From Devosia pacifica (lineage in GTDB: Bacteria; Pseudomonadota; Alphaproteobacteria; Rhizobiales; Devosiaceae): a stretch of DNA of 64,000 nt. Both the position numbers and the translations under genes were made by a program. The notes beneath the pieces were generated by a model, which had not been told where the DNA came from, did not search any database, and saw only the letters and a program-made list of their open reading frames with translations. Positions 30,292 through 39,563 of this stretch are shown in pieces. Location: assembly GCF_014652635.1 (NCBI RefSeq), contig NZ_BMZE01000002.1, positions 911,562-975,561 on the forward strand, in the 5' to 3' direction. The stretch's first letter is position 1. Every line of letters begins with the position of its first letter.

Positions 30292-31068
30292 ATGGACCGG
30301 CTGGCGATCGATATCGGAAAAGTGGCCGTGGAAGAAGGTGGCCGGAATCTAATTGTGACGCTGGACGGCTTGGCGCAAACGACTTTGCCTCCGCTCCCTG
30401 ATGACGCAATTGTCCTCTGCTTTGAGAAAATTGCCAAAGAAGTCTACTTCCGGGCCACCGCGCGAGCTCAGCTGGTACTTCATGCGGATCAGGATTTTCG
30501 TACGGTGCTGAGCCTCAGCGATGTTCAGCCTTTTGAATCTCGAATCTCCTATTCGAACTCGCTCTCCGACCACTGGCTTTTTCTCGAGGAAGCTGAGTTC
30601 GAAGACCTGTTGAAGCAAGGGCAAGCCGGCGCCGGGCGCGGTGGAGATAGAGAGGCCCCTACCGAATTCGTCACTGAGGTTGAAAGAGTCCCTCGTTCAG
30701 CCGCCGAACTCTATCGTTTCGTACTCTTGCGCAGCGGTGGGCATTGCGAGTTGTCGGGGAGCTCCCCGGCATCGCTAGTTTCGCGGGCTGCAACGGATGT
30801 CGAGTTCATTAAGCCAGGCCATTTTGGCGGCAAGGCTGAGATGGGCAATGCCCTGGCGCTCAGTGAAGCGGCGGCGCGGGCTTTCCGGTTCTTTCACCTG
30901 ACGATTGGACCGGATTTCGAGATCATCGCAGATCATTCGGTGATCGATCCGGAGCTTGTCGAGCGGCTGAACCCTGACGGGCGCCTGAAGGTGCCGGAAC
31001 ACCTTCAGGCCGAGATCGGGCGATCTCTCGAGTGGCATCGCCGAAAGTTCTTCGAACAGAGGCAATAG
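30292..31068 (+). CDS. Protein with a degenerate HNH-nuclease-like C-terminal domain
   Basis: A 258-residue protein. Residues about 138-258 read like an HNH_2-type nuclease domain: an N-terminal helix and C152-ELSG-156 hairpin, then VEFIKPGHFGGKAEMGNALALSEAAARAFRF in the position where active enzymes carry AAHI...GG...NGL.LC..HH..FD, and the usual TIGPDFEIIADH tail. The catalytic His is F172 here, and the later His pair is AA; only N186 and the fold pattern remain. It is therefore probably inactive as a nuclease. The N-terminal 135 residues are not recognised. It is divergent from nadB (83 bp) and convergent with nadA (5 bp). Confidence 0.65.
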   Translation: MDRLAIDIGKVAVEEGGRNLIVTLDGLAQTTLPPLPDDAIVLCFEKIAKEVYFRATARAQLVLHADQDFRTVLSLSDVQPFESRISYSNSLSDHWLFLEEAEFEDLLKQGQAGAGRGGDREAPTEFVTEVERVPRSAAELYRFVLLRSGGHCELSGSSPASLVSRAATDVEFIKPGHFGGKAEMGNALALSEAAARAFRFFHLTIGPDFEIIADHSVIDPELVERLNPDGRLKVPEHLQAEIGRSLEWHRRKFFEQRQ

Positions 31069-31073
31069 CGTCC

Positions 31074-32141
31074 TTAGTTCGGCTTGCGGCTCATCTCGAT
31101 CATCCGCTCGACAGCCTGTCGGGCCGGGGCGATAATGTCTTCAGGTACCGTGACTTCTTCCGTGCCCGTGTGGAGAGACCACAGGACGTTTTCGAGATTG
31201 ATGCGCTTCATGTGCGGGCAGATGTTGCAACCGCGCAGGAAATCGACGCCTGTGGTCTCGCTTGCGACATTGTCGGACATCGAGCACTCGGTGACCATGA
31301 CCACGCGCTGCGGCTTTTCTGTCTTGACCCAGTCGATCATCGCGGCAGTTGAACCTGCGAAATCTACGACATCGACAACCTCCGGCGGGCACTCGGGGTG
31401 GGCGATGATCTTCGCCGCCGGATAGGCATGGCGCAATTCCGCGATGTCCTCGGCGGTAAAGGTCTCATGAACCTCGCAGGCGCCGGCCCAGGTGATCACC
31501 TTCTTGTTGGTTTTCTTTGCAGTGTTCTGGGCCAGAAACTGATCAGGGATCATGATGACCGTGTCGCCATCAACCTTCTCAACAATATCGAGAGCGTTGG
31601 AGGAGGTGCAGCACACATCTGTAACTGCTTTCACCGCAGCCGAAGTGTTGACGTAAGTGACGACGGGAACGCCCGGATACATTTCGCGCATCGCCTCTAC
31701 ATCCTCGGCGGAAATCGACTCTGCCAGCGAGCAGCCGGCGCGGCTGTCGGGGATCAGCACGGTCTTTTGCGGATTGAGGATCTTCGAGGTCTCGGCCATG
31801 AAGTGAACGCCGCACTGAACGATCACTGATTGCTCAACCTTGGTGGCCTCAACCGCCAACTGCAAACTATCGCCAACCACGTCCGCGACGCCGTGAAAAA
31901 TCTGCGGTGTCTGGTAGTTGTGCGCGAGGATGACGGCGTCCTTCTGCTTTTTCAGCCGGTTGATCTGCAGGATCAGCGGAGCATAGAACGACCATTCGAC
32001 TTGCGGGATCTTGTCACGCACGCGCTCGTAGATGTCGGCCGTCTCGCGCTCGACCGCCTTCGAGTATTTTAGATCGAAGGTGTCCGCGAGGATGGCGCGG
32101 GCCTCCTTGAGGGGGGTCTGAGCATTGATAGTCTGGAGCAT
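31074..32141 (-). CDS. nadA: Quinolinate synthase
   Basis: Condenses iminoaspartate with dihydroxyacetone phosphate to quinolinate, using an oxygen-sensitive [4Fe-4S] cluster. The three cluster cysteines are visible: C110 (QCGVHFMAE), C222 (WAGACEVHE) and C305 (GCNICPHM). HNYQTPQI near residue 74 is the conserved N-terminal active-site segment. The 355-residue length is normal. An AAGGAGG ribosome-binding site precedes the ATG at 32139-32141. It works with NadB, encoded nearby on the same strand but not contiguous. Confidence 0.95.
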   Translation of the reverse strand: MLQTINAQTPLKEARAILADTFDLKYSKAVERETADIYERVRDKIPQVEWSFYAPLILQINRLKKQKDAVILAHNYQTPQIFHGVADVVGDSLQLAVEATKVEQSVIVQCGVHFMAETSKILNPQKTVLIPDSRAGCSLAESISAEDVEAMREMYPGVPVVTYVNTSAAVKAVTDVCCTSSNALDIVEKVDGDTVIMIPDQFLAQNTAKKTNKKVITWAGACEVHETFTAEDIAELRHAYPAAKIIAHPECPPEVVDVVDFAGSTAAMIDWVKTEKPQRVVMVTECSMSDNVASETTGVDFLRGCNICPHMKRINLENVLWSLHTGTEEVTVPEDIIAPARQAVERMIEMSRKPN

Positions 32142-32271
32142 TGGCCGGCCTCCTTACGGCTAGGGCGCGCGCGTTACCTAGGCAGTTTCATGACGGTTTT
32201 CAATCGACGCCCTTGCCCTGATGCGCCGAAACTCCTAACCAGCATGGCAAACGCCAGCGTGGGGAATACGC

Positions 32272-32907
32272 ATGCCGCAAGATGCCGAAGCCATCCGTTC
32301 CATACTCAGCCGTGCGCCAGTCGTGCCGGTGATCGTCCTCGATGAGGTCGAAAAGGCGCGCCCTCTTGCCGAAGCTCTGGTCGCCGGGGGGCTTCCGGTC
32401 CTAGAGGTGACTCTGAGGACCCCCAATGCATTCGCGGTGATCGAGGAGATGAAAAAGGTCGACGGGGCAATCGTTGGCTCGGGGACGGCGCGTACTGGGG
32501 AGCACCTCAAGCGCTCGGCAGATCTTGGGTGCGAGTTTGTCGTTTCGCCCGGCGCGCCGCCGCGTCTGTTGGAAGCGGCAGAGCATGCCAGCGTTCCGCT
32601 GTTGCCCGGCATCGGTACGCCGACGGAAGCCATGCAGGCCGCCGAATTCGGCTACAGCTTTCTCAAGTTCTTTCCAGCCGAGGCGCTCGGCGGGGCGCCG
32701 GTGCTCAAGGCGTTCGCATCGCCTTTGCCGGATATTACCTTCTGTCCCACAGGCGGGATCAGCGCCGCAAATGCCGAAGCCTATCTCTCCTTGAAAAACG
32801 TCATTTGCGTCGGCGGATCCTGGGTCATGCCGGCTGACGCCATTGCAGCGGGCGATTTCGACCAGGTGCGCGCGCTTGCCAGCGAAGCGGCAAAGCTCAA
32901 GCGCTGA
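32272..32907 (+). CDS. eda: KDPG/KHG aldolase
   Basis: Class I aldolase that splits 2-keto-3-deoxy-6-phosphogluconate into pyruvate and glyceraldehyde 3-phosphate (Entner-Doudoroff pathway) and can also act on 2-keto-4-hydroxyglutarate. The 211-residue protein has E45 in LEVTLRT, the LPGIGTPTEAM phosphate region and Schiff-base K132 in FLKFFPAEA, followed by CPTGGIS. GGGGAA precedes the ATG. edd and zwf are not in the window. modA follows 9 bp later. Confidence 0.93.
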   Translation: MPQDAEAIRSILSRAPVVPVIVLDEVEKARPLAEALVAGGLPVLEVTLRTPNAFAVIEEMKKVDGAIVGSGTARTGEHLKRSADLGCEFVVSPGAPPRLLEAAEHASVPLLPGIGTPTEAMQAAEFGYSFLKFFPAEALGGAPVLKAFASPLPDITFCPTGGISAANAEAYLSLKNVICVGGSWVMPADAIAAGDFDQVRALASEAAKLKR

Positions 32908-32916
32908 GCCCGGCCA

Positions 32917-33642
32917 ATGCGCGCTGTCCTTGTAGTTCTAGCGTGTCTGGCGTTTGTCGTGCCGGCGCATGCCGGGCGCGTAACGGTAGCGGTGGCGGCG
33001 AATTTTACCGAGACGGCTGAGGAACTGGCGGCGCTCTTCAGTGCCTCGACGGGGCATGAGGTCGATCTGAGCTTCGCCGCGACGGGTCAGCTCTATGCCC
33101 AGATCAGCCAGGGCGCGCCGTTCGATGTATTCTTGGCCGCGGACCAGGTGCGGGCGGAGCAGGCCATCGCTACCGGCCTTGCTGTTGAGGACAGCAGGTT
33201 CACCTATGCGCTTGGCCAGTTGGTGCTTTACAGCCCGGAGTTCGATCTTGGCAGTGGTGCTGAAGTGCTCAGCGGCGATTTCTCTCATCTTGCTATCGCC
33301 GATCCCGAGGCTGCGCCGTATGGCATGGCGGCGATCGAAACGCTCAAGGCGCTTGGTCTGGAAACCGAGATGCGCCCACGGCTTGTCTTCGGCGCCAGCG
33401 TGACGCAGGCGCTCCAGTTCGCTGAAAGTGGCAATGCTGAGCTGGCGTTCGTTGCGGCAAGCCAGGTGCGTGGCGCCGCCAATCGATGGGTAGTGCCGCA
33501 GGACCTTTACAGCCCGATTGCCCAGGATGCCGTGCTGCTCGACATCGGAGCAGACAATCCGGCAGCGCTCGCCTTCATTGATTTTCTCAAAGGTGAGACG
33601 GCAGTCCGGGTGATCGAGGATGCCGGTTATCGCGTGCCGTGA
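32917..33642 (+). CDS. modA: Molybdate ABC transporter substrate-binding protein
   Basis: Periplasmic molybdate-binding protein of 241 residues. It has a signal peptide (about 1-19, cut after AHA), then VTVAVAANFTETAEELAALF, SFAATGQLYAQISQGAPFDVFLAADQ, which are hallmark ModA segments, and a C-terminal AFIDFLKGETAVRVIEDAGYRVP. It follows eda by 9 bp and its stop overlaps the modB GTG start (GTGA), so eda-modA-modB may be one transcript. Delivers oxyanion to ModB. Confidence 0.93.
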   Translation: MRAVLVVLACLAFVVPAHAGRVTVAVAANFTETAEELAALFSASTGHEVDLSFAATGQLYAQISQGAPFDVFLAADQVRAEQAIATGLAVEDSRFTYALGQLVLYSPEFDLGSGAEVLSGDFSHLAIADPEAAPYGMAAIETLKALGLETEMRPRLVFGASVTQALQFAESGNAELAFVAASQVRGAANRWVVPQDLYSPIAQDAVLLDIGADNPAALAFIDFLKGETAVRVIEDAGYRVP

Positions 33643-34325
33643 CCGAGCTGCTTGCAGAGCTCTGGCCGCCGATCGCGCTGACGCTTGCTCTGTCTGCCGC
33701 GACGACGCTGTGTCTGCTCGTAATCGGTACGTGGCTGGCGCTTTGGTTGTCCGAGACCAGATGGAAGGGCCGGCACATTATTGGCGCGATCGTCGCGCTG
33801 CCGCTCGTGCTGCCGCCAACGGTTCTGGGATTCTACCTCCTGATCGCGCTCGGACCGAGCGGACCAGGTGGTATGCTGGCGGGCCTTTGGGGTGGGCGTA
33901 CGCTGGCGTTTTCATTTCCGGGGCTACTGATCGGCTCGATCCTTTATTCGCTACCCTTTATGGTGCATCCGCTGCGGACGGCCTTTGAGGCGCTGCCGCG
34001 CGAACATGCGGAAGTTGCGTATCTTTTCGGCGCCAGCCGCTGGCAACGGTTCTGGTGGATCATCGTGCCGCTATCACGCTCTGGCTATCTGACCGGCCTC
34101 GTTCTCACCTTCGCGCATACTATTGGCGAGTTCGGGGTGGTCTTGATGATCGGCGGCAACATTCCCGGGCGCACCAAGGTGCTGTCGATTGCGATCTACG
34201 ATTATGTCGAGCGGCTCGAATGGCAGAGCGCGCATATCGTCTCTCTCGGGCTCGTGGTCTTCGGGCTGGTGGCCGTCACCGCGATGTTGATGGTCGATCG
34301 CGGTGGAGCGCACCGCAATCTCTAG
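33639..34325 (+). CDS. modB: Molybdate ABC transporter permease
   Basis: A 228-residue inner-membrane permease with about five to six membrane segments. The EAA-loop equivalent EVAYLFGASRWQRFWWIIVPLSR couples to the ATPase. The segment HTIGEFGVVLMIGGNIPGRTKVLSIAIYDYVE is diagnostic of ModB. The start is GTG at 33639, overlapping the modA stop. No modC ATPase follows: the next gene downstream is ligD on the other strand, 11 bp away. ModC must therefore be encoded elsewhere or replaced by another ATPase. Confidence 0.93.
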   Translation: MTELLAELWPPIALTLALSAATTLCLLVIGTWLALWLSETRWKGRHIIGAIVALPLVLPPTVLGFYLLIALGPSGPGGMLAGLWGGRTLAFSFPGLLIGSILYSLPFMVHPLRTAFEALPREHAEVAYLFGASRWQRFWWIIVPLSRSGYLTGLVLTFAHTIGEFGVVLMIGGNIPGRTKVLSIAIYDYVERLEWQSAHIVSLGLVVFGLVAVTAMLMVDRGGAHRNL

Positions 34326-34336
34326 CCAAGCGGGCT

Positions 34337-36952
34337 TCAGCCCTTGCCGAGCATCTTCTTGGTGACCGACTGACGAGGCTTGTCGTAATCCGCCCATGGG
34401 TCTGCTTCAGCGGCGCGCGCCATTGCAGCATCGGGGTCGAAAACGTTCGCGGCCTTCAGATCATTCAGCTCGTCCCAGGCAATAGGCACCGCGACCGGTG
34501 CGCCCTCCCGCGAGCGAACGGAAAAGGGCGAGATGGCCGTCGAGCCGCGCTCGTTGCGCAGGTAATCGATAAAGATGCGGCCTTTTCGCTTGGCTTTCGA
34601 CATGTTGGCAGTGAAGCGCTTGGGCTCCTCGGCCTCCATGCGGGCAGCGAATTGCTTGGCATAGGCTTTCACTTCGGGCCATTCCGTGCGCGCTGTGAGC
34701 GGCGCGATCACGTGGATGCCCTTGCCGCCCGTTACCATCGCGAAACTTTCCAGACCATCATCCTGCAAGCCTTGGCGAATATCACGCGCCGCGCTGCGCA
34801 CATCCTCGAAGTCCAGCCCTTCATCAGGATCAATGTCGAAGATCAGGCGGTCCGGCTTTTCGATGCTGTCGATGCGTGAGCCCCAGATGTGCCATTCGAG
34901 AACGTTCATCTGGACCCCGGCGACGAGTCCGGCAAAGTCATCGAGATAGAAATACTGCTCGCGCTCACCGTCCTTTTCTTCGATCTCGACGGACTTGAGC
35001 TGTTTCGGAAAACCGCCGGTATCATGCTTTTGGAAGAAGCAGTACTTGGCTCGGCCTTGCGGGCACCTGAGCAGGCTCAGCGGACGGTTGGCGATATGCG
35101 GCAGCATGCGCTCTGCCACGGCCTCATAATACGCAACGAGGGCCGATTTTGTGAGACCCTGGTGCGGAAACACGACCCTGTCAGGGCTCGTCAGCCGCAC
35201 GCCAGCCTTCTCGGCCGCATCGACGCCCGCGCCGGACTCGGCATGCGGCTTGTCGCCCGATGCAGGGCTATCGTCGGTCTTTTTGTTCTGCTCCCCGCCT
35301 GCCGCCTTTTCGATGACAACCTCTTTTGCCGGCTTGTCTTCGCGAAGCCCGAGGAAAGAGGGGTGGCGCAGATAGCCGTCCTCGGTGAATTCGGTGAAGC
35401 CGATTTCGCAGACGAGTTCGGGCGTTACCCATTTGGCGTTGCGGGCGATGGATTTCGGCACGTCATCGAATGGGCTGGTCTTGCGGTCGCGGGCATCGAG
35501 CTGCTTTTGCAGCTCGGCGGCGTCATCTTGGGAGAAGCCAGTGCCGACGCGCCCGCGATACCTAAGGCTCTCGCCGTCATATGTGCCGACCAGCAGGGAC
35601 GCGAAGGTCTTCTTTCGGTTCGATGGGGACCAGCCCGCAATCACGAATTCCTGGCGGTGGACGCACTTGATCTTGAGCCATTTGCGATTGCGATCGCCGC
35701 GATAGGGCGCATCGAGCCGCTTTGCGATGATGCCTTCGTGGCCCTCACGGCAGACAGCATCAAAGACGCGCTGGCCATTGCCGGTGACGTGTTCTGAATA
35801 TTGCAGCGGCGCATTCCGATCGATCGTGCCGAGCAATTCCTTGAGTCGGTCCTTGCGATCTTCGAGCGGTTTTTCGGTGAGGTCCTCACCATCGAGATGC
35901 AACAGATCGAACGCGAAGAGCACGAGGTCTCCACCGTTTGAGAGGTTGTTGCGCAGCGTTGCAAAATCTGTCCGGCCCTTATTGTCGAAGGCACAGATCT
36001 CGCCATCAATCAGCGCGGTCCCCTCCGTCAAATGCGAGAGCGGCTCGACCAAGCGCTTGAACGTGTCGGTCCAGTCCTTCCCGTTGCGCGTATATAAGGC
36101 CACCTGTCCGCCGGAAATTGCGGCGAGGCAACGATAGCCGTCATACTTCATCTCGAAAGCCCAGCCGTCACCGTCAGGCACGTCGTCGACCAGGGTTGCG
36201 AGTTGCGGCGACTGGTATTCAGGAAGCGCTCCCGCAGTCTTTCCCCGTGAGCCGGATTTGGCCTTGGGCTTCGACTTCGGCTTGTCCTTGCGATCGGCCT
36301 TCGAAGAGTCTGAGTGCCAGACGGCATCCTCGGGCAAATCGGTCTTCTTTTTTGCCTTTAGGCCCTTCGCGATCCCGTCGAAGTCGCGGCCAGTCGCGAC
36401 GGAGCGGGTGAAACGCTCGGTCAGGGGGTTCTCGTCCTTGGCGTAATCATCGCGATGCTTGATCAGGAGCCAGTTCTCGCGCTTCGACTTGCCGGACTTG
36501 CTGTCACGACCCTTCATGTGGACGAGCACCCACTCGCCCTTCATGCGTTCGCCATGAATCCGCATCTTGAGATCGCCGTTCTTGAGGCCCTCGTGCGGAT
36601 CGCCAATCGGCTCCCACGTGCCGCGGTCCCACAGCATTACGGTGCCGCCGCCGTACTCTTCTTTTGGAATGGTGCCCTCGAAAGCGCCGTAGTCGAGGGG
36701 GTGGTCTTCAACCCGCACGGCCAGTCTCTTGTCGCCTGGATTGTCCGAGGGACCCTTGGTGACGGCCCAGCTCTTGAGGACACCATCGAGCTCGATGCGA
36801 AAATCAAAGTGAAGTGTGGTCGCATCATGCTTTTGAACGACGAAGCTGTTGCCTGCGGTTTCATGGGACGCATCGCCGGACGGCTCGCTGCTTCTGGCGA
36901 AGTCGCGCTTTTCACGATAGGTCTTGAGAAGCGTGTCTGCCTTGCTGGCCAT
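34337..36952 (-). CDS. ligD: Multidomain DNA ligase D (phosphoesterase-ligase-polymerase)
   Basis: Non-homologous end-joining enzyme of 871 residues with all three activities. An N-terminal 3'-phosphoesterase domain (about 30-190) carries H42, H48, H84 and D87 (KHDATTLHFDFRIELDG, VEDHPLDYGAFEG). A Lys/Ser-rich linker follows (about 200-240). The ATP ligase domain (about 245-545) has catalytic K269 in FEMKYDGYR. The C-terminal primase/polymerase domain (about 590-860) has LSLLRCPQGRAKYCFFQKH and FDIDPDEGLDFEDV with the catalytic aspartates. The ATG lies 2 bp after the ku stop, so ku-ligD form an operon. Convergent with modB. Confidence 0.96.
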   Translation of the reverse strand: MASKADTLLKTYREKRDFARSSEPSGDASHETAGNSFVVQKHDATTLHFDFRIELDGVLKSWAVTKGPSDNPGDKRLAVRVEDHPLDYGAFEGTIPKEEYGGGTVMLWDRGTWEPIGDPHEGLKNGDLKMRIHGERMKGEWVLVHMKGRDSKSGKSKRENWLLIKHRDDYAKDENPLTERFTRSVATGRDFDGIAKGLKAKKKTDLPEDAVWHSDSSKADRKDKPKSKPKAKSGSRGKTAGALPEYQSPQLATLVDDVPDGDGWAFEMKYDGYRCLAAISGGQVALYTRNGKDWTDTFKRLVEPLSHLTEGTALIDGEICAFDNKGRTDFATLRNNLSNGGDLVLFAFDLLHLDGEDLTEKPLEDRKDRLKELLGTIDRNAPLQYSEHVTGNGQRVFDAVCREGHEGIIAKRLDAPYRGDRNRKWLKIKCVHRQEFVIAGWSPSNRKKTFASLLVGTYDGESLRYRGRVGTGFSQDDAAELQKQLDARDRKTSPFDDVPKSIARNAKWVTPELVCEIGFTEFTEDGYLRHPSFLGLREDKPAKEVVIEKAAGGEQNKKTDDSPASGDKPHAESGAGVDAAEKAGVRLTSPDRVVFPHQGLTKSALVAYYEAVAERMLPHIANRPLSLLRCPQGRAKYCFFQKHDTGGFPKQLKSVEIEEKDGEREQYFYLDDFAGLVAGVQMNVLEWHIWGSRIDSIEKPDRLIFDIDPDEGLDFEDVRSAARDIRQGLQDDGLESFAMVTGGKGIHVIAPLTARTEWPEVKAYAKQFAARMEAEEPKRFTANMSKAKRKGRIFIDYLRNERGSTAISPFSVRSREGAPVAVPIAWDELNDLKAANVFDPDAAMARAAEADPWADYDKPRQSVTKKMLGKG

Positions 36953-36954
36953 GA

Positions 36955-37944
36955 TCAGCTTGCCTTCTTCCTCGTGGAGGATGACTTGCTTGTGCTGCTC
37001 GACTTGCCGGCAGACGAAGACTTTTTCGTGCTGCTCGAGGATTTACTGGTTTTGGTGCGGGCAGAGGGTTTTGCGCCCGAAGAGCCTTTGGAGTCGCTCG
37101 TTTTCGACTTGCTGTTCGTTGTCCTGGATTTGGCCGATGGCTTACTCGCGCTGCCGCCTTCAAGGCTCTGCTTGAGCGCTGACATGAGATCAACGACATT
37201 GTCGCCACTGGGCCGGGCCGGTTCGGCCTCGTCCTCGGTCGAGATCTTTTTGCCCTTAGATTTCAGCTTGCGCTGGATCAACTCGTGAAGGGCCGCCTGA
37301 TAGTGGTTCTTGAAGGCGTCGGCTTCGAACGGCGCGGTCTTTTTCTCGATCAGGGCAGTGGCGACATCCAGCAGATCGTCCTCTGACTTCTTGTTCGAAA
37401 TCTCGGAGAAAAATGGGTCGGCCTTGCGGATTTCTTCTTCGTAGTGGAGCGTTTCGAGCATCAACCCGGTGCCAGTCGGCTTGATCGCAACGAGGTATTC
37501 CTTGCCCCGAAGGGCCAGCTGCCCCAGCCCGACCTTCTCGGTTTTTCTCAAGGCATCGCGTACAACACGGAACGCGTCTTCCGCCAGTTCGTCACTCGGA
37601 ACGACGAAATAGGGTTTGTCGAAATAGATGGGGTCGATCTCGCAGGCGCCAACAAACTGCGTCAACTCCAGCGTCTGCTTGGTCTCGAGCTTGACGGCAT
37701 CGAGCTCATCGTCATCGAGCAGGACATAATCACCCTTTTGGTACTCATAACCCTTGATGATCTCGTCACGATCGACAGGCCCGACGCCCTCAACGACCTT
37801 TTCGTAGTGAATCGGTTTACCGGAAGGCTCATGAATCTGCCGGAAAGACGGCTTGGCGCTCGATTTTGTAGCCGAGTACAGCGCCACCGGGATCGAGACG
37901 AGAGAGAGGCGCAGCTGTCCTTTCCAGATTGGTCTCGATGCCAT
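36955..37944 (-). CDS. ku: Non-homologous end-joining protein Ku
   Basis: Homodimeric double-strand-end binding protein that recruits LigD. The Ku core occupies about residues 1-255 of 329 (SRPIWKGQLRLSLVSIPVALYSA, FVGACEIDPIYFDKPYFVVP, LRGKEYLVAIKPTGTGLMLETLHYEEE). The tail from about 262 onward is low-complexity Ser/Lys/Thr, ending in repeated KSSST-like units and KK, which probably binds DNA. The start was set at the ATG at 37942-37944 (MASRPIWKGQ); upstream in-frame sequence is unlike the family. Co-transcribed with ligD. Confidence 0.95.
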   Translation of the reverse strand: MASRPIWKGQLRLSLVSIPVALYSATKSSAKPSFRQIHEPSGKPIHYEKVVEGVGPVDRDEIIKGYEYQKGDYVLLDDDELDAVKLETKQTLELTQFVGACEIDPIYFDKPYFVVPSDELAEDAFRVVRDALRKTEKVGLGQLALRGKEYLVAIKPTGTGLMLETLHYEEEIRKADPFFSEISNKKSEDDLLDVATALIEKKTAPFEADAFKNHYQAALHELIQRKLKSKGKKISTEDEAEPARPSGDNVVDLMSALKQSLEGGSASKPSAKSRTTNSKSKTSDSKGSSGAKPSARTKTSKSSSSTKKSSSAGKSSSTSKSSSTRKKAS

Positions 37945-38078
37945 GGACGTCACCCCGCTTGTTTTACGCAACAGTGCCAAAAAACGCCGCAGTTCGAGGC
38001 TTTGTTCCCGTATGCAATTGCGCCACCCCGGGGGGCGACATAGATTGCACAAGGCGGGCATGAGGGGAGTGCGGGATC

Positions 38079-39065
38079 ATGGATGTTTTTGGTGGCGCGG
38101 GTCTTGATGGCGGCAGCATCGCGCTGATCGTGCTCGGCATACTGGCGCTTCTGGCGCTGTTCGCCGGTATCAAGATCGTGCCGCAGGGGCATAATTTTAC
38201 AGTCGAGCGTTTCGGCAAATACACCAAGACGCTGACACCGGGGCTAAACCTGATCGTTCCGTTTATCGATGCCGTGGGCAAGCGCATCAACATGATGGAG
38301 CAGGTGCTCGACGTTCCGCACCAGGAAGTCATTACCCGCGACAACGCCTCGGTGACGGCGAATGGCGTCACCTTCTACCAAGTGCTCGATGCCGCGGCAG
38401 CAGCCTACGAGGTCACCAATCTTGAGCTCGGTGTTCTCAACCTGACAATGACCAATATCCGATCGGTCATGGGCTCGATGGATCTCGACGAATTGCTGTC
38501 CAACCGGGACGAGATCAACACGCGGGTGTTGCGCGTGGTCGACTCCGCTGTCTCTCCGTGGGGCATCAAGATTACCCGTATCGAGATCAAGGACATCGAT
38601 CCGCCCAAGGATCTGGTTGATTCGATGGGGCGGCAGATGAAGGCCGAGCGTGAGAAACGCGCGATGATCCTCGAAGCGGAAGGGCGCCGGCAATCGGCGA
38701 TCCTGCAGGCCGAAGGTGAAAAACAGGCTCAGGTGCTTGAGGCGGAAGGCCGGCGTGAAGCGGCGTTCCGTGACGCCGAAGCACGAGAACGCCAGGCTGA
38801 AGCCGAAGCCAAGGCGACGCAAATGGTCAGCGAGGCAATCGCCGCCGGCGACGTGCAGGCGATCAACTACTTCGTGGCCAACAATTACATCAAGGCGCTC
38901 GAAGCGTTGTCGCAGTCGCCGAACCAGAAGGTGCTGATGCTTCCAGTCGAAGCGGCCAGCGTGATCGGCTCGATCGGCGGCATTGCAGAGATTGCGCGCG
39001 AAGCCTTTGGCGAGGATGTGCCGAAGGCACGCAATCGCCAGGGGCGTCCGCCAAGCTCGAGCTAG
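38079..39065 (+). CDS. SPFH/band 7 (stomatin-like, QmcA type) membrane protein
   Basis: A 328-residue membrane-anchored protein with one N-terminal hydrophobic helix (about 8-28), a band 7 domain (about 30-190; IKIVPQGHNFTVERFGKYTKTLTPGLNLIVPFID, then DELLSNRDEINTRVLRVVDSAVSPWGIKITRIEIKDI), a long Glu/Ala/Arg-rich coiled coil (EAEGRRQSAILQAEGEKQAQVLEAEGRREA) and a short tail. Such proteins scaffold membrane microdomains and influence proteases. GGAG precedes the ATG. The NfeD gene follows 9 bp later, the standard partner. Confidence 0.92.
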   Translation: MDVFGGAGLDGGSIALIVLGILALLALFAGIKIVPQGHNFTVERFGKYTKTLTPGLNLIVPFIDAVGKRINMMEQVLDVPHQEVITRDNASVTANGVTFYQVLDAAAAAYEVTNLELGVLNLTMTNIRSVMGSMDLDELLSNRDEINTRVLRVVDSAVSPWGIKITRIEIKDIDPPKDLVDSMGRQMKAEREKRAMILEAEGRRQSAILQAEGEKQAQVLEAEGRREAAFRDAEARERQAEAEAKATQMVSEAIAAGDVQAINYFVANNYIKALEALSQSPNQKVLMLPVEAASVIGSIGGIAEIAREAFGEDVPKARNRQGRPPSSS

Positions 39066-39074
39066 GAGGCGTCG

Positions 39075-39563
39075 ATGGTGCTCATAGACTGGATTGCAAG
39101 CTTTGGAGCCTGGGCGTGGATCATTGCGGGGCTGGTGCTGCTGGCGCTTGAGCTGGTGGTGCCGGGCGGCGTTCTCGTCTGGATGGGCATTGCTGGCATC
39201 ATCACCGGTCTCGCCGCTATGGTGCAGCCGCTTTCATGGCCGTTGCAATGGGGACTGTTCGGCGTCCTCTCCGTCGTCGCGATTATCACCTGGCTCAGGT
39301 TCTCAGGTTCGCGCCCGCAGATCACGGATCGACCGCATCTCAACCGTCGTGCTGAAACGCTTGTCGGGCGAGAAGCTGTACTGGTCGAGCCGATCGCCGG
39401 CGGATTCGGGCGCGTCCCGCTAAACGACACCGTGTGGCGCGTCGCAGGACCGGATCTTGATGCCGGCACCAGGGTGCGGGTGATCGGCGCGACGGGGGCG
39501 GTTCTATCGGTCGAGCCGGTGGTTCAGGGTGAAAGACCCGTGGGCACGGGCGGTGCTTCCTGA
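39075..39563 (+). CDS. NfeD family membrane protein
   Basis: A 162-residue NfeD1b-type protein. Three hydrophobic segments occupy about residues 10-75 (LALELVVPGGVLVWMGIAGIITGLAAMV), followed by an OB-fold C-terminal domain (about 95-155; GREAVLVEPIAGGFGRVPLNDTVWRVAGPDLDAGTRVRVIGATGAVLSVEPV). NfeD partners the upstream SPFH protein. AGGAGG lies just before the start. The last 40 bp overlap the 3' end of the convergent pomB-like gene. Confidence 0.92.
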   Translation: MVLIDWIASFGAWAWIIAGLVLLALELVVPGGVLVWMGIAGIITGLAAMVQPLSWPLQWGLFGVLSVVAIITWLRFSGSRPQITDRPHLNRRAETLVGREAVLVEPIAGGFGRVPLNDTVWRVAGPDLDAGTRVRVIGATGAVLSVEPVVQGERPVGTGGAS

